Positions 11,729 to 23,937 are shown, counted from the stretch's first letter. The stretch is 64,000 nucleotides of DNA from Triatoma infestans (GCA_011037195.1 JAAEAF010002514.1:31776-95775), one strand, 5' to 3'. Notes: generated by a model from the sequence alone, not told the origin. Numbers and translations are program-made.

Positions 11729-12685
11729 ACTTTATTGTAATCGTGTCAAATTTTCGATACCGAGTTTTCACCGGAAATATCCGTTTTGAGGTACTTCGAG
11801 TCCAATAAAGTGGTTTTAAGCAAATGGTGTGTGTGTGTGTGTGTGTATGAAAACAGTATAGCTCAAAAACGAAAAACCGCAGAAAGTTGAAACTTGATAT
11901 TACCTTTAAGTATCACCATAGGATATGACGGTGCGTTATCTGTTAAAATTTCTCAACCGGAAGTACTAAATTACTAGTTGTTTTTTTTACGTTTTTGCGA
12001 TTATCTCAAAAATGGCTCCAACGATTTTCTTCAAACTTCAAATATCAACTACACATACAAAGAGCTTTTATTTGAAACATTTCTCCGGGAAAATTCATTT
12101 AACGGCATTTCTCGGGGAGGGGTGGGGTTAAGTTTTCATCTTAACTGCTATTTAAGTTTATTAGACAATTCTGTCATCTAATTAACGGTAATTAGAATTA
12201 AATATGTTATTGAAATTCCGATTTTGAAAAAATAATCGAACCACCGGAAGTGCGTTTTTTTAAACACATTACTACATGATTTTTTTTCAGTTTTTCGCGA
12301 TATTCTCAAAAATGGCTCCGATGATTTTCTTGAACCTTTGTATGTAAATTAAAAATGCAAAGATCTACATCTTTTATTTAAGATATTTCTCTGGAAAAAT
12401 TTATTTAAGGGCACTTTTAGGGTGGGGTGGGGTTACAGCTTCCTCTAGAGTGCTATCATCGTTGATTATACAATTCTATCATTGAAACAAAATTAATTAG
12501 AAATAAATAGACGGCCAAAATTTCAAGTTTTAAAAAAAATTAGTAAGCCGAAAGTGCGCTTTTACTGAACAGCTTTTTCAGTTTTCGACGAATTTCGTTA
12601 TATTTGGTACACAAACTATAACATTTGTTAATTATAATTTTGAGAACAGAAGTAAGAGAAAGTTGTGTGAGTGTTTCACACCAGA
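11729..12685 (+). repeat. CR family copy, second of a head-to-tail pair
   Basis: Begins immediately after the T-run that closes the previous copy (ACTTTATTGTAATCGTGTC; the head hairpin is deleted). It contains a (GT)n tract at 11826-11847 and modules at about 11980-12260, 12290-12560 and a partial third. It ends GAAGTAAGAGAAAGTTGTGT, CACACCAGA and a long T-run at 12686-12702. Confidence 0.85.
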
Positions 12686-12702
12686 TTTTTTTTTTTTTTT
12701 TA

Positions 12703-14024
12703 GTTTTTATTAAAACAGTTAAAGAAGGTGTCATTGTCCTCCGTGTAATTTATACTCATCCATTGCTTGATTCTTAATTATATTACCAAAACTAGAATTT
12801 TTTAAAGCTAAATTCCATAGATGATTGGTTAAACTTAGGAGTTTTGTTATTGTCCATTTTCGTATTGTCCAATAAATTCTGGACATTATAAAATTCTCTC
12901 TAAGTTACGTGGATGGTTTGTATGAATTTTGGAATAATGGTAAACACAGATGAATAAAAGAAAGACAAAAGACAGGAAAACTCAGCGCAAAAAAAAATAG
13001 AATTAATTATTAGGCTCACTAAATTTGAATCTTTATTGGTGTTTATGTATAGCCAATGCATTAATATTACTTCACTCTAAATAAAATTCTAAAAAGCAAG
13101 ATAATTGCCTAAATAGATTTGAGTAAGTAGTGAGAAAAGAAATTAATTAGAAATTTGGAAGCGGAATACAAATTATGCTTTCTGGACATTGTTTTATAAG
13201 AAAAGCAATTCAATATATTTCTTAATCTATTCTAAAGAACGTGTTACAAAGCTGACCCAAAAAAAATGGTTTTCTAAACCCATTAAAATTAAAAACAAAA
13301 AAAAAATTAATAAAATTCCTTTTTCCATTAACTAAATTAAAGGATATTAAAATTAAAACTTTATTGTATCTTGTAATTTTTAATTAAAGCAGAAATGTTA
13401 ATATCCTCCTTATAGGTTAATGAACTTACGAATAATTATTAAAATTCTCTTGTCATTTTTTAATCTCTAATAATTTTAATGAATTACCAGGCTAAGAGGA
13501 TTTAGGAAGGGATATTTTTAATAAAATAAAAAAAATATTACCTCAAGATTTTCTGTTCAATGGCTCTATTCAGGTAATATTTCATAACTAGACCACCACA
13601 TTGGACTTAGATAGATCGCTACTAGTAATACGTACCTTTCATTAACTCCGGGCATCGTTTACATACAAATCCAAATTCTGACTAAAATTTAATTCAAAAA
13701 AATTTAATTTCGACAGACTTCTGTAGAAAGAAAACTGATTCTCTAGCAGGGATTGCTCAAGGTATTCGCGAAAGAACGCAACCGTGTAGAGCCACGTCTT
13801 GACTAATTAACAAAGAAAAAAAAAGATATTGACAAAAAATAAATAATAATTATAATGAATACATTTATGTTCATCAACTTACCTTTCACTGGTTAACAAC
13901 TTACCTTTCATAAATTTTACTAATTAGTTCATAATATATTAACTTATAATTATTTAATTTTGCTGATTAAATTAAAATGTCTGGAAATATTTTTATAATT
14001 TTATATAAAACATAGATAAAAAAA
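12703..14024. other. no gene seen
   Basis: Over 1.3 kb of AT-rich DNA with short A- and T-runs. I see no domain, repeat family or splice-flanked exon. Confidence 0.5.
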
Positions 14025-14977
14025 TCTGGTGTGAAATACTCACACAACTTTCTCTTACTCCAGTTTTAAAAATTGTAATTGAAAAATTTTAGAATGTATG
14101 TACCATTTTTGATGAAATTCGTTGGAATTCGTCGAAAACTGAAAAAAATGTTCAGTAAAAGTGCACTTCCGGTTCACTAATTTTCGTGAAACTCGGAATT
14201 TTGGCCATCTATTTATTTCTAATTAATTTTGTTTGGATGGTAGAATTGTATAATCAACTGTGATAGCACTTTAGAGAAAAATATAACCCGATCCCTTCCC
14301 CAAAAGTACCTTTAATGACTTCACCAGGAGAAATGTTTCAAATACACTTTGTAGCTCTTTATATGTGTAGTTCACATTCCTAGTTTAAAGAAAATCATTG
14401 GAGCCGTTTTCAAGAAAATACCGGAAAAGTGAAAAAAATATAATAAAATAATATTTCACTAAAAACGCACTTCCAGTCATTCAATATTTTCAAACTCGGA
14501 ATTTCAATAACACATTTAATTCTAATTAATGTTAATTTGATGACAGAATTGTATAATAAACTGAAATAGCACTTTAGAGGAAAACCGAACACTACCCTTC
14601 CCCAAAAGTGCCCTTAAATGAATTTTCCCGGAGAAATGTTTCAAATAAGAATTATAGCTCTTTGTATGTGTCGTTGATAAAACAAGTTTGAAGAAAAATC
14701 GTCGGACCAATTTTTGAGAAAATCGCAAAAAAGTAAAAAAAAAAAAAACTAGTAAATGATACTTCCGGTTGAGGAATTTTGACAGATAACGTACTGTCAG
14801 ATCCCATGGTGATACCTAAATGGAATATCAAGTTTCAACTTTTTACGGTTTTTCGTTTTGAGCTATGCTGTTTACATACATAGGGGGACCTCAAAACGGA
14901 TATTTCCGTTGAAAACTCGATATCGAAAATTTGACACGATTACAATACTTCCTCTTTTAATAGGAGTGAGAGATAGT
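14025..14977 (-). repeat. CR family copy, near full length
   Basis: Opens TCTGGTGTGAAATACTCACA with ACTTTCTCTTACTCC 14 bp later. It has modules with CTTCCGGTTCACT, CTTCCAGTCATTCAA and CTTCCGGTTGAGGAA, then CAGATCCCATGGTGATACC. It ends AATACTTCCTCTTTTAATAG GAGTGAGAGATAGT. The CA microsatellite is reduced to a few bases. Confidence 0.82.
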
Positions 14978-15470
14978 TAAAAATTAAGAATTACCTGATA
15001 TGATTAAGACACTTCCTTCTTTTATAATATTTTAATTACCACATTATTCGTATAAATATTGAATATCAATCATTTTTGAATTAGAGGAATGAATGAACTT
15101 TACTTTACTTTACAATCTTTCATGATGGTTTTTCCGAATTATTCTTATGTTTGTATGGGGAGAGAAGATATTGCAATTTAAAAAATTTTTAAATAGACTT
15201 TATTCATATAAAAACAAAAGTTTCCAAATATTTAAGATACTTCACTGAATTACTTTTATTATATTTAATACGAAGTAGGCTAACATCAAAAATATTTTTT
15301 TTAAATTTAACAGACTTTAATAATTCCTTTTGGGGTAATTCCATTTTTATTACATAAAATTATAATCTATTATATTAACTCGTTGTTTCTCTTTTCATCT
15401 TGCACAAAAGTACTTTACAAAACATTATTATATCAATGCTCAGTAAAGACGTAGATTTTTCACAGAAAAA
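14978..15470. other. no gene seen
   Basis: AT-rich spacer; nothing recognised. Confidence 0.5.
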
Positions 15471-15990
15471 AAATCAGGCCTTATCGGGCCTGAACCATTC
15501 TGCGGCGTCGCAAGGTGCCTCAGGGTGGGCTAAACCCCAGACCAAAGGGCAAGCGAAAACGTATATTTATAGCTACTCGCCCAGGCTAACTGCAAAACTA
15601 CTCCCACTGGCCATTGTAGACTCAATAAGCACATGCACCGCATGGGCCTGGCAACGGATAGCCTGTTTAGGTTTTGTCAGGAAGAAGACGAAACAGCACT
15701 GCACGTTTTGTGCCGTGCGAGGGCTTGTACGGCTGAGGTTTTGCCTCTTTGGATAGGAGAAGTTGACGCCTGCAAGTCACAGCCAGGGACCTCTCTCGGG
15801 TTTATTAAGTTTATTAAGACAGACAGGACTCGAGAGGATGCTCTGATGGGAGGTGCGCTTAACCGACCACCTGGGATCCTCCCCAGATTTCAAAGTTCAA
15901 ATAAATGACAGGACTGGGGAGTGGACTCCAACTTAGGGGGTGCCACAATAGACCCTTGGTACCCTATCTAATCTAATCTACCGTCAATTC
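15471..15990 (+). pseudogene. I-superfamily LINE 3' tail
   Basis: Plus-strand finger region. 15633-15908 reads CQEEDETALHVLC (the H...C half of the CxxC-H-C finger; the first Cys pair is reduced to RFC). The upstream part in another frame (GASGWAKPQTKGQAKTYIYS) fits the region after RNase H. The 3' UTR (GGGGGTGCCACAATAGACCC) resembles that of the 5.4-kb element. The tail is short repeats (CTAATCTAATCTA) near 15966-15980. No RNase H core remains. Confidence 0.62.
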
Positions 15991-15994
15991 AAAT

Positions 15995-16180
15995 CTTTCC
16001 ACGAAGTTTTCTTGCAGACATTTCTTCCTCTACCTTCTCCCATAAATGAATAGGTCTACCACTTTTTTTTCTTCTCCTGGGGGGTACCTCTTATCTGACT
16101 CGCTTTGGACATTTAGTAAGGGACATACGACGCACATGCCCTATACCATTTCACTTTTTTTAACTAATATTACTATATTT
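15995..16180 (-). pseudogene. RTE-like LINE C-terminal fragment
   Basis: The minus strand reads GHVRRM-like sequence, then a basic stretch (PRRRKKSGRPIHLW) followed by EKVEEEMSARKL. This is the usual ending of 'endonuclease-reverse transcriptase' LINEs (RLRWLGHV.RM ... GRP...W...V..DL). One in-frame stop and a frame change are present. Only about 60 codons survive. Confidence 0.5.
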
Positions 16181-16744
16181 AAAAGTTTAATGCCTTTTTC
16201 TTTTTCCATAACACTTAACATCTCAAGCTGACTGAAATAGGGATAAGAATTTGTGTGACTTATTTTGTCGCGAATGTAATGTACCTTCACCAAAAATTTT
16301 TTGTCACACCAAGTAAATCATCCTTTGCACTTATTATAATAAGAGTGAGCTGTATTAAAGCAATAGAGTTAGAGCGGCAGACAATAAAACTAAGGGATAA
16401 ATAGAACACAAATTATATTTTTGAGTGTTGTTATAGTTGTAGCAGTTTTTTAACAAAGGGTGACTTTTTCCCAATTGTTCGTCTGCCAAGAGGAAGTGAA
16501 TTCGAGTACCGCCTACAATTGGAAGTCTGATTCCTCGCCAAGGACATCTGTCAGCTCACTTTACGTCTCTAGGAACGTTTAACCTATCTTATTCTACTAA
16601 TGCTTCGTAAGAGGTAACATTAGTTAATAATGAGTCGTAATTAGTTTTAACGTGGAACATGTTTTTGGGCTAGCAGTATATACTCGTAAGTGACACCCGT
16701 TTCGACCAGATTTTCTCGAAAATCTTCCTATCTGAATATTTGAG
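16181..16744. other. no gene seen
   Basis: Mixed-composition spacer. The 130-codon minus frame 16624-17016 runs into the CR fragment and its CA-repeat and is not a gene. Confidence 0.45.
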
Positions 16745-16935
16745 GTTCCTGTTTTTTTTTTTGAGTTATGCTGTTTACACATACACACACACACATACAC
16801 CCAAAAACACAAACCAATATCTACGTATAAACCATTTTTTTTCATACTCACAAGAGCTTTACAATATGTATTTCCGGCACTATGCTGTGATACTATATTT
16901 CTACAATTTGACACGATCCCAATACTTCCTAAGTA
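16745..16935 (-). repeat. CR family fragment
   Basis: Terminal portion of a minus-orientation copy: TTTTTTGAGTTATGCTGTTT, a CA microsatellite at 16779-16798, and then the CR end sequence GACACGATCCCAATACTTCC near 16911-16930. The hairpin end itself is lost. Confidence 0.65.
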
Positions 16936-17951
16936 ACATACTAATGGAACAGTAAACAAAGGGATGAATATTCCTTTTATCAATTTATCACTTAGACAAT
17001 TTTCCATAACCAGCAAGAACCATGTGGTGACTTTTTTCTTTTAACATTTCCATTTTAAAGAGATTTAACATTTTAAGACAACCAAATATCTATCCAATCA
17101 CGAACTGAAATGACTTCTAAGAGATTGTTTTTAGTAATTGCATTCCACAAAGTATTTGTAAGTTGAAAATAAAATTCTTATTTACTTTATAATAAAGGAT
17201 TTAATTGAAAAGTCATCTTGTGACATTTAAAATATTTCATTTCATAGTAAAGCCATAATAATTCTTTATTTCCGGTTGTTTAAAAGAATGTGAAAGCGGT
17301 TACTTAAAGTTTAGTATGCAAAGAGCAATAATATCCTGATAAGATTCAATTAAATTTGATCTATGTGAAAACAATGATATTTTTCTACACAGTCAATATA
17401 ATTCCAAAGATTTTTATTTAATTTTATAAGCAATTATACTCAAACTGAACTAAATTAAAATTTAACGTCTTTTAAATGATAACGTCTTTTAATTAAATAT
17501 CTATATATCTTACTGGTAGTCCTCACTCAACGACTATTCGAACTGTAACGTCCGGGATTACGACTTTTTTTAACGGAAAATTTAGTTTTCTCTGATATTC
17601 GTTGCTTATGATTTCTACTGTATGTAATTCCCCGGCACTCGATATTTCCACTGCCGGACCCAAACTTATGTACACATATTCATACGTTTATATATTATAT
17701 ACACATTTCATAAGTTAAAAACGTCGAACGTTTAAAAAAAAAGAAAAAGAAAGTAGAACGGGACAAATGAATAAAGTTTAACGATACTATTGAGAAATTT
17801 ACAAAGAAATGTAAAAATGTACAAAGTAAGAGACCCGTTAGAACGTATTTCTCTCTAGAAAGAGTCATCTTCTTTGCCAGGTCATTAACAGTTGCCTGAC
17901 AACTTTAATGATGATTGTGATTGAATGATTGATTATTTACCTGTATTTAAT
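16936..17951. other. no gene seen
   Basis: About 1 kb of AT-rich DNA; nothing recognised. Confidence 0.5.
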
Positions 17952-18215
17952 TAGTTTACTAATTTTTTTTTTTTTTTATTTAAAGCGCGTCAACATATAT
18001 GGTCATTTGCGTCCGGAGCCTTCTTCTCAGTGCACTGCCGGCCTCCGGACAGGTTTTCTCGTTACAGACACTGTCCATCACTGGACAGTTTGTGATGGAC
18101 AGCTGTACAGGCTCCTAAGAAGAAAAAAATCTAAGGGCAGCATTGCTGGACTGGAACCCGGATCCCCCGCGTGGGAGTCCAGTATGCTAACCAGTTAGCT
18201 ATTCGCTTACCAACC
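17952..18215 (-). repeat. tRNA-derived SINE
   Basis: Read on the minus strand, the head is tRNA-like: TAGCTAACTGGTTAGCATAC (A-box and D-arm region), GGACTCCCACGCGGGGGATC, and GGGTTCCAGTCC in B-box position (18150-18210). A roughly 150-bp unrelated body follows (two CTGTCCATCAC/GTGATGGACAG palindromes, GGCTCCGGAC). The 3' end is AATAAA plus a poly(A) of about 15 at 17959-17975. This head-body-poly(A) order is diagnostic of an RNA polymerase III-derived SINE. A relative lies at 46.4 kb. Confidence 0.75.
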
Positions 18216-18275
18216 ATTTTCTTCTATGACTAAGTCGTGAGAATCTACTCATGTCATTAAGTGACGGAGGATCTA

Positions 18276-19139
18276 CAGGGTCCGGCAGAAACAATGAACA
18301 GGTTTTAATTTTCAGTTGTTGAAAATATCCCGCACTTTTTCGTTGGGTATGTGTGACAGCCTGTAAAGTTCAACTTGGAGATTTGGTAGCCAAATCACTC
18401 ATTTGTTTTGTTTTGTTTCCTAGGAGTCAGTAGCTAGAGAGCCGTTGGACTATTTGCGCCGTAGAATGGTTTATTAGAACTCGTTCAATAACAGAAACTC
18501 AACGGGCAGTTCGGCGGGAGTTAAATTGACGTGATGCCCCTTCTCATCTCGCAATTCATCGTTGGGTGAAACAATGGCGTGAACAAGGCGATGTGAAAAA
18601 CAAATCACCTCCAGGTTGACCCCGTTCGGTACGAACACCGGAAAACCTTGCTAGATTCTAATTTTTCTTGTGCCAAATTTACGTGAATTTGCAAATGGTG
18701 GTGATTTATGGTATCAACAAGATGGTGCCACTGCGCACACTGCAAGAATTAGCGAATTAGGAAGTTCTGCGAAATTTGTTTCCTGGACTCTAATTTCTCG
18801 CTTCGGAGACATGTTGAGGCCACCTCGTGCACCAGACCTCAGGCGCCTGACTACTTTCTTTGGGGGTTATCTTAAGGAGAAAGTCTACGAAGAAAGGCCT
18901 GCAAATTTGGAAGAACTAAAGGAGCGCATCCGAGAAGAAAAAAACTTTTATCCAATGTAAAAAGTGCTTACGATTCGGTCATTTCGAAGATCAATGTCGG
19001 GGGAGGTCAGATGCGATAAGTGTGGTGGCGATGACTCCAAGAACTGTATTTAAGGTGATGTAGTAATACATATTGGTAATGTGCTGGTAATTACAATAAT
19101 TTTCAACTTTTAATCTGTTCATTGTTTCTGCCGGACCTG
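18276..19139 (+). mobile_element. mariner-like transposon, internally deleted
   Basis: TIRs are well preserved: CAGGGTCCGGCAGAAACAAT at 18276 and its inverse ending at 19139. They are flanked by TA at 18274-18275 and 19140-19141, the Tc1/mariner target duplication. Transposase remnants: an N-terminal helix-turn-helix (WFIRTRSITETQRAVRREL, IHRWVKQWREQGD; 18470-18640, with stops), then a jump to WYQQDGATAHTAR with the second catalytic Asp, and PPRAPDLRRL...GYLKEKVYE (18670-18960). The first catalytic Asp region is deleted. At 864 bp it is shorter than the usual 1.3 kb and cannot be autonomous. Confidence 0.88.
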
Positions 19140-19317
19140 TATATTCCAAATAATATCTGGCACCGTCTATGATTGTCACCAATAAGCATCAATGCGTTCG
19201 AATCTTAGATTTATAATATTTCGTTTCTCTTAATGCCGAAAATTCTAAAAAAAAAAAAAAAAAAAAAACTTCATCTTCGATTGTGAAACGTTTATTTTCT
19301 CTTAGGCTGCAAAAGCA

Positions 19318-19660
19318 ATTATTTCGATCGTATCAAATTTTCGATATGAACTTTTCACCGGAAATATAGTTTTATGGCATCTTTGACTTACACAAAAAGT
19401 TTCTTTCGCGATTGATATATTTGTGTGTTTGAAAATTTGTTTTTTTATTTTATTTTTTAGTTGTCGCCATTTTTTCAAAACTGGCTTCAGCGATCTTTCC
19501 TTTCACTTCGTCTATTACCGATACATACATACAAATGCTTATGATTTTAATTAGGAAACATTTTTTTTTTCAAGAAAATCGATACTTAAAAGGTTTTAAT
19601 TTTAACGTAGCAGACGGAACTATGTTAAACTTTCCTCTAAACTCAAAGTTCACTCCAATA
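19318..19660 (+). repeat. diverged CR family fragment
   Basis: Recognisable by CGATCGTATCAAATTTTCGA, TTTTCACCGGAAATATAG, CCATTTTTTCAAAACTGGCT and CAGCGATCTTTCC, in the CR order. No hairpin and no 3' end remain. Confidence 0.6.
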
Positions 19661-21954
19661 CAGTGTATGATTGGTGTTTAATAAATACAGGAAAAATATT
19701 GAGTGGAGTGTATATAATAATATAATTGATGAGCAAATGGGGAATTACAAATTGATAATTAATTATAGGAAAAAAATGAAAATATAAATTAAATTTAAAA
19801 ATCGGGAGCAAATAGTAATTGTCCCTTTTTGTGGCCACTGCACAAGAAGCAACTCATCCAAGACCAAATGGGAACAATGTAATATATTTATTATCACTCT
19901 CAAGAAGCCAAAGGAAAGGGGCTTACCTTAAAACACAGAATCGCTGGTTGCCAGTATTGGAAGACCCATTTGTCCTTAGCCCATATCGGGGAAAAGAGGA
20001 GAGGAAAAATAGGAACAAAGAAATAATTCTTATGTGCCTCCAACTCTTGAGTCCTTCCACCAATAACTGCCAGTTGGCTGATGATCGAAGATAATACTTA
20101 AAAGAACTCCCAGAAGCTGTAAGGCAGGAATTTCAACCGGAAGTAACAACCATGTGATTTTAGAATGAACCAGTGCAGGCCAGAACGCAGTGAACAAAAA
20201 AAAGGGCTAGTTTATTGACAATACCCAGGAAAACCAGAAGTGACAAACTTGGGTTTTCACAATTAAGGGCAAACGAACTGGCATGAATTTTCAGATTTAC
20301 TCCGCCGAGTTATTGCATTGCGAATGACTAGAGAGGGGGGGGATGCATAGGTTACCCCCTCTCCACATTTAGGACACATCCCAATATATTAATAAAGTAT
20401 AAGAAATGATATAAAATCGATTTTCCTAATCGATTAGTTATTTTATCAACCATAAAATTATTATATATTATTATAATAACATAATTACTTTATTTTACCT
20501 CCGAAATAAAATTATTATACGCTGTTGGTTAAAATTATTATTTAAATTGACATTAAATACCGAACACAGTTGGCTCTACCTTATGTACAATATTAAGGTA
20601 CTTTAAAAGCTTTCTAGAATTCTAAATTTGTAGGAAATCGGTAAACTAAAGTGCAACTTTACAGAACTTTTAATTATAAACTTTACATTGTTTTTTTTTT
20701 ATTTTCTGTTAAATATCTTCTTTTTTTTATTTTCATTAAACATCGATATATAAAATACCATTTTTATTTTAAACAACTTTCGGAAAAATTTAATCTAGGA
20801 GTTCTGGGGACTAGCGGTAACATCGCCCCGGACAAAAAGACAAATTGCCGCCCCTTAAGAATATATATATTTTTTAAAGCAAGTCTATGCACGTTCAAAC
20901 AAGATGAAGCACCGTCCTTTACAAATTCTGCGTTAATTTTTCAATAATATTGTAAATATTTTTAGCTTTTAAACATAAACAATATAAATACGCTCCGCAC
21001 TGTAAATTTTTAGCGAACGAAAAAAATCGATAAGTGAAATTTTCTATTAATTGAGTATTTAACAAATTAACAATATTTTTCTCACACTCACTGCCAAAAT
21101 GGCGCCTCTAAATATTGGCGCCCCAGAGCGGGCGCTGCTGGGGAATCTGATTTTAAATGTTCGAAGCTATATTCTGGATGCAACGTAATCACATTCTAGT
21201 GCAACCTGCTTTGTATTCTAACCAACATATTATATTCCTACTACCATTATATTTATGTTAGGGTAACTAAGCTTGGAATAAAGATTCCAAATTTGAAGAA
21301 ATAATTACAGTAAAAGAAAGTAATATGATTATTTCACACCGCTTAATTACTTCGAAAATCGTAATATAAAAATGTAGTCTTTTCTGGTATATACACGAAG
21401 CATGGAGGACGAAATAGAACTTCTTAGTCCAGAGTTTAACTTGTAGGAAATAAATTAGACGTGAGAAAGAAAAGTCTAATGTTGTCTTGCATCAATCAAT
21501 ATTGAACCTTATCTAAACTACTAGTACGTGATGTTTTTGAGCTTGTTTACACTGAAACTGTTCAAGTTCATAGCTTTATATGAAGTGGTAATAATAGTCT
21601 TGACCTAGCTACAAGAAGGAAGTGTTTTATACGGCTCTAAAACACACCAGCACAATTTCTTTATATAATGTATTTTGGCAAGTGGCCAAACACTTCATCG
21701 ACTTTAAACACCATCGTACTGATCATTTTCCGTCATCATAAGATCAATTTGTATCACATGTTATGACACGATGTATAAAAGGATTTGAAGATGTATTCGA
21801 TCTTGTCGAACCTTTCTTATATTTCTTTGATACTTATTTTTGTTGGATTTAATAGACCAGGAATGCAAAAAAAAAAATAATTAAGTTCATTGCTATATGT
21901 AGCTTTATTGGTTTGTGGTTGATTTTTGTTGTTTTGTAATTGGCTTTGGTAAAT
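19661..21954. other. no gene seen
   Basis: 2.3 kb without a recognisable element. The open frames 19819-20094 and 20651-20947 show no domain. A small GC-rich patch lies at 21095-21145 with two GGCGCC sites. The rest is strongly AT-rich and may be intronic or intergenic. Confidence 0.45.
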
Positions 21955-22200
21955 ACTTTTTTTCCAATCAGGGGATCTCAAAACACGTATTTTTTAGATG
22001 AATTCGAAAATTGATCATGATATATCAATATGATATATAATGAATATGATCCAGATCAGTTATGTACCATATGTATCAGATTTTACAAATTACGTTTGGA
22101 ATCAGGTTCTCCATACAGTATTAGATATTTTCATTCACAATATAATAAACTAGTAAAGCAGGCAGATCATATACAATAGTTCCTGCTTCAGTTTTTTTTT
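21955..22200 (-). repeat. dispersed repeat, also at 27.2-27.7 kb
   Basis: The CR-like end piece (CAATCAGGGGATCTCAAAAC ... GAAAATTGATCATGATA) is followed by a non-CR block, 22057-22200, with CAGTATTAGATATTTTCATT and CACAATATAATAAACT. It matches 27592-27740 closely in the same orientation. The paired layout suggests a separate family containing a diverged CR end. Confidence 0.6.
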
Positions 22201-22272
22201 TTATTTCATTTTACCCATATCATTTTTCACAGAAAAATATTTTAAATAAAAGTTTTAACTATTTATATATAT

Positions 22273-22641
22273 TGTAACGCAGCCACTGGTGCCATCTAGG
22301 AGAGAAAGTAGGTACCTCAAGTTCTCCTAGTGGCCGCTAGGAAGCGCTAGCGGCGCGCCCTAGCCCTTTCTAGAACCACAGGCATAAACAGTGGTACAAC
22401 AGAAAGTTTGGAGAGATTCTTGTTACAAACGAAGTGTGCGTTTGTAAAAAGTGTATAAAAAGTGAACAAGTGAACTTTTGTTGGTATAAACTATGAATTA
22501 ATTATTATTAAGTGTTGTATTTGTAATTTATTGTGTAAAACAATAAGTTGGTGTTTGTCTTATTCAAGTTTAGAATATTTTATCTAAACGAACCCACTTA
22601 GAACTAGTTGCAGTAGCTAGTTTAGAGGGCAAAACGTTACA
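22273..22641 (+). mobile_element. solo LTR, copy 1
   Basis: 369 bp from TGTAACGCAGCCACTGG to AAACGTTACA. It is homologous along its length to 32027-32398, and its termini form the same short inverted repeat (TGTAACG/CGTTACA). No internal retroviral sequence adjoins it. The TATA region is degraded (GCATAAACAG), as is the polyadenylation region. The flanking 4 bp (ATAT and ATGA) are not an exact duplication. It interrupts a minus CR fragment (ATTTTAAATAAAAGTTTTAA just upstream). Confidence 0.78.
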
Positions 22642-23070
22642 ATGACTGATTCACATATATAGTCGTATATTCTATAAATACTTTAATAACCTTTAACAGA
22701 TTATTTCTACAATCAGTTTATAAACTAATAAATATATTGATTATATTATAGTTCTTTGTAGACTGAATGTCATTGTGATAGTGACAATTTATACACCTAA
22801 TTTCTAAACTATTCTAGAACTTGGCATGTTACAGCTTGTTAAAGTAAAAGCTAGTGAAACTTTACAGACATAATACATAATTATTCAATATGTATAGCAA
22901 TTATTAGTTTTAATGGAAATGTTACATTAACTTTGCTATAAAGCATATAGTAAACAAAAATGAACGCTAGAACTGCCCTTTATGGTTTAATAAATTATAA
23001 TCTACAATTTCAATTTATAAAAAAAATATTTACAATAATTATTATCCTTAATTATATTTACAGTATTTTT
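22642..23070. other. no gene seen
   Basis: AT-rich spacer; nothing recognised. Confidence 0.5.
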
Positions 23071-23303
23071 ACTTTCTCTTACTCCTAGTAAGAGGAAGGT
23101 ACTCGCTTCGGCGGTACATATACTACTACTACTACTACTACTACTACTAAGAGGAAGTATTGTAATCGTGCCAAATTTTCGATATCGACTTTTCACCGGA
23201 AATATCCGTTTAGAGGTCCCTTGAGTCCAAAAAAGTGGTTTTTAGCAAACAGTCCGTGTGTGTGTATGTGTGTGTGTGTGTGTATGTGTGTGTTTGTGTG
23301 TGC

Positions 23304-23342
<39 letters not shown>

Positions 23343-23937
23343 TGTCTGTGGGTAAGTACATATGTGAACAGCATAGCTCAAAAATGAAAAATCGTAGAAA
23401 GTTCAAACTTGATATTCCGTTTAGGTATCACCATGGGATCTGACAGAATAGGTCAGCAGTCAAAATCGCTCAATCGGAAGAATCACTTTACTGAATGGTT
23501 TTTTTCACTTTTTTGCAATTTTTTTCCAAAATGGCTCCAACGATTTTCTTTAAACTTGATGCATCAACTACACATACAAAGATCTACAATTTTTATTTGA
23601 AACATTTTTCTGGAAAAATGCATTTAAGGGCAGTTGTGGGGGAGGAGTGTGGTTATGTTTTCCTCTAAAGTGCAATTTCAGTTTATTATACAATTCTATC
23701 ATCATCATAATAATAATAATTAGAATTAAATGTGTTGTTGAAATTCCGAGTTTGAAAAAATGCGGATGATCGGAAGTGCGTTTTTACTAAAATGTTTTTT
23801 TCAGTCTTTTGGTATTTTTTTACTTTCTAGCAATTTTCTCAAGAAGGGCTCCGACGATTTTCTTCAAACTTGGTATATCAACAACACATTTAATTCTAAT
23901 TAATATTATTAAGATGATAGAATTGTAAGTTAAACTG
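23071..23937 (+). repeat. CR family copy, interrupted and with inverted end
   Basis: Starts ACTTTCTCTTACTCCTAGTA. The head is split by a 50-bp block with (TAC)n at 23121-23148, after which AAGAGGAAGTATTG repeats. A long (GT)n tract follows at 23252-23345. Module 1 runs to about 23770. Near 23885 the order flips: ACACATTTAATTCTAATTAA to about 23935 is the complement of the module end, an inverted junction. A LINE then interrupts, and CR blocks resume at 25048-25190. Confidence 0.8.

Noticed and set aside
16624..17016. 130-codon minus frame
   Set aside because: It spans a CR fragment and its CA repeat; no domain.
19819..20094. 91-codon plus frame
   Set aside because: No recognised domain, no splice-site context, and composition like its surroundings.
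21095..21145. GC-rich patch with TTGGCGCCCC, resembling a retroviral primer site; similar patch at 56490-56550
   Set aside because: No LTR end beside either patch and no gag downstream.
23193..23443. Open frames on both strands through the GT tract
   Set aside because: They are microsatellite translations (poly Cys-Val and His-Thr) inside a CR copy.
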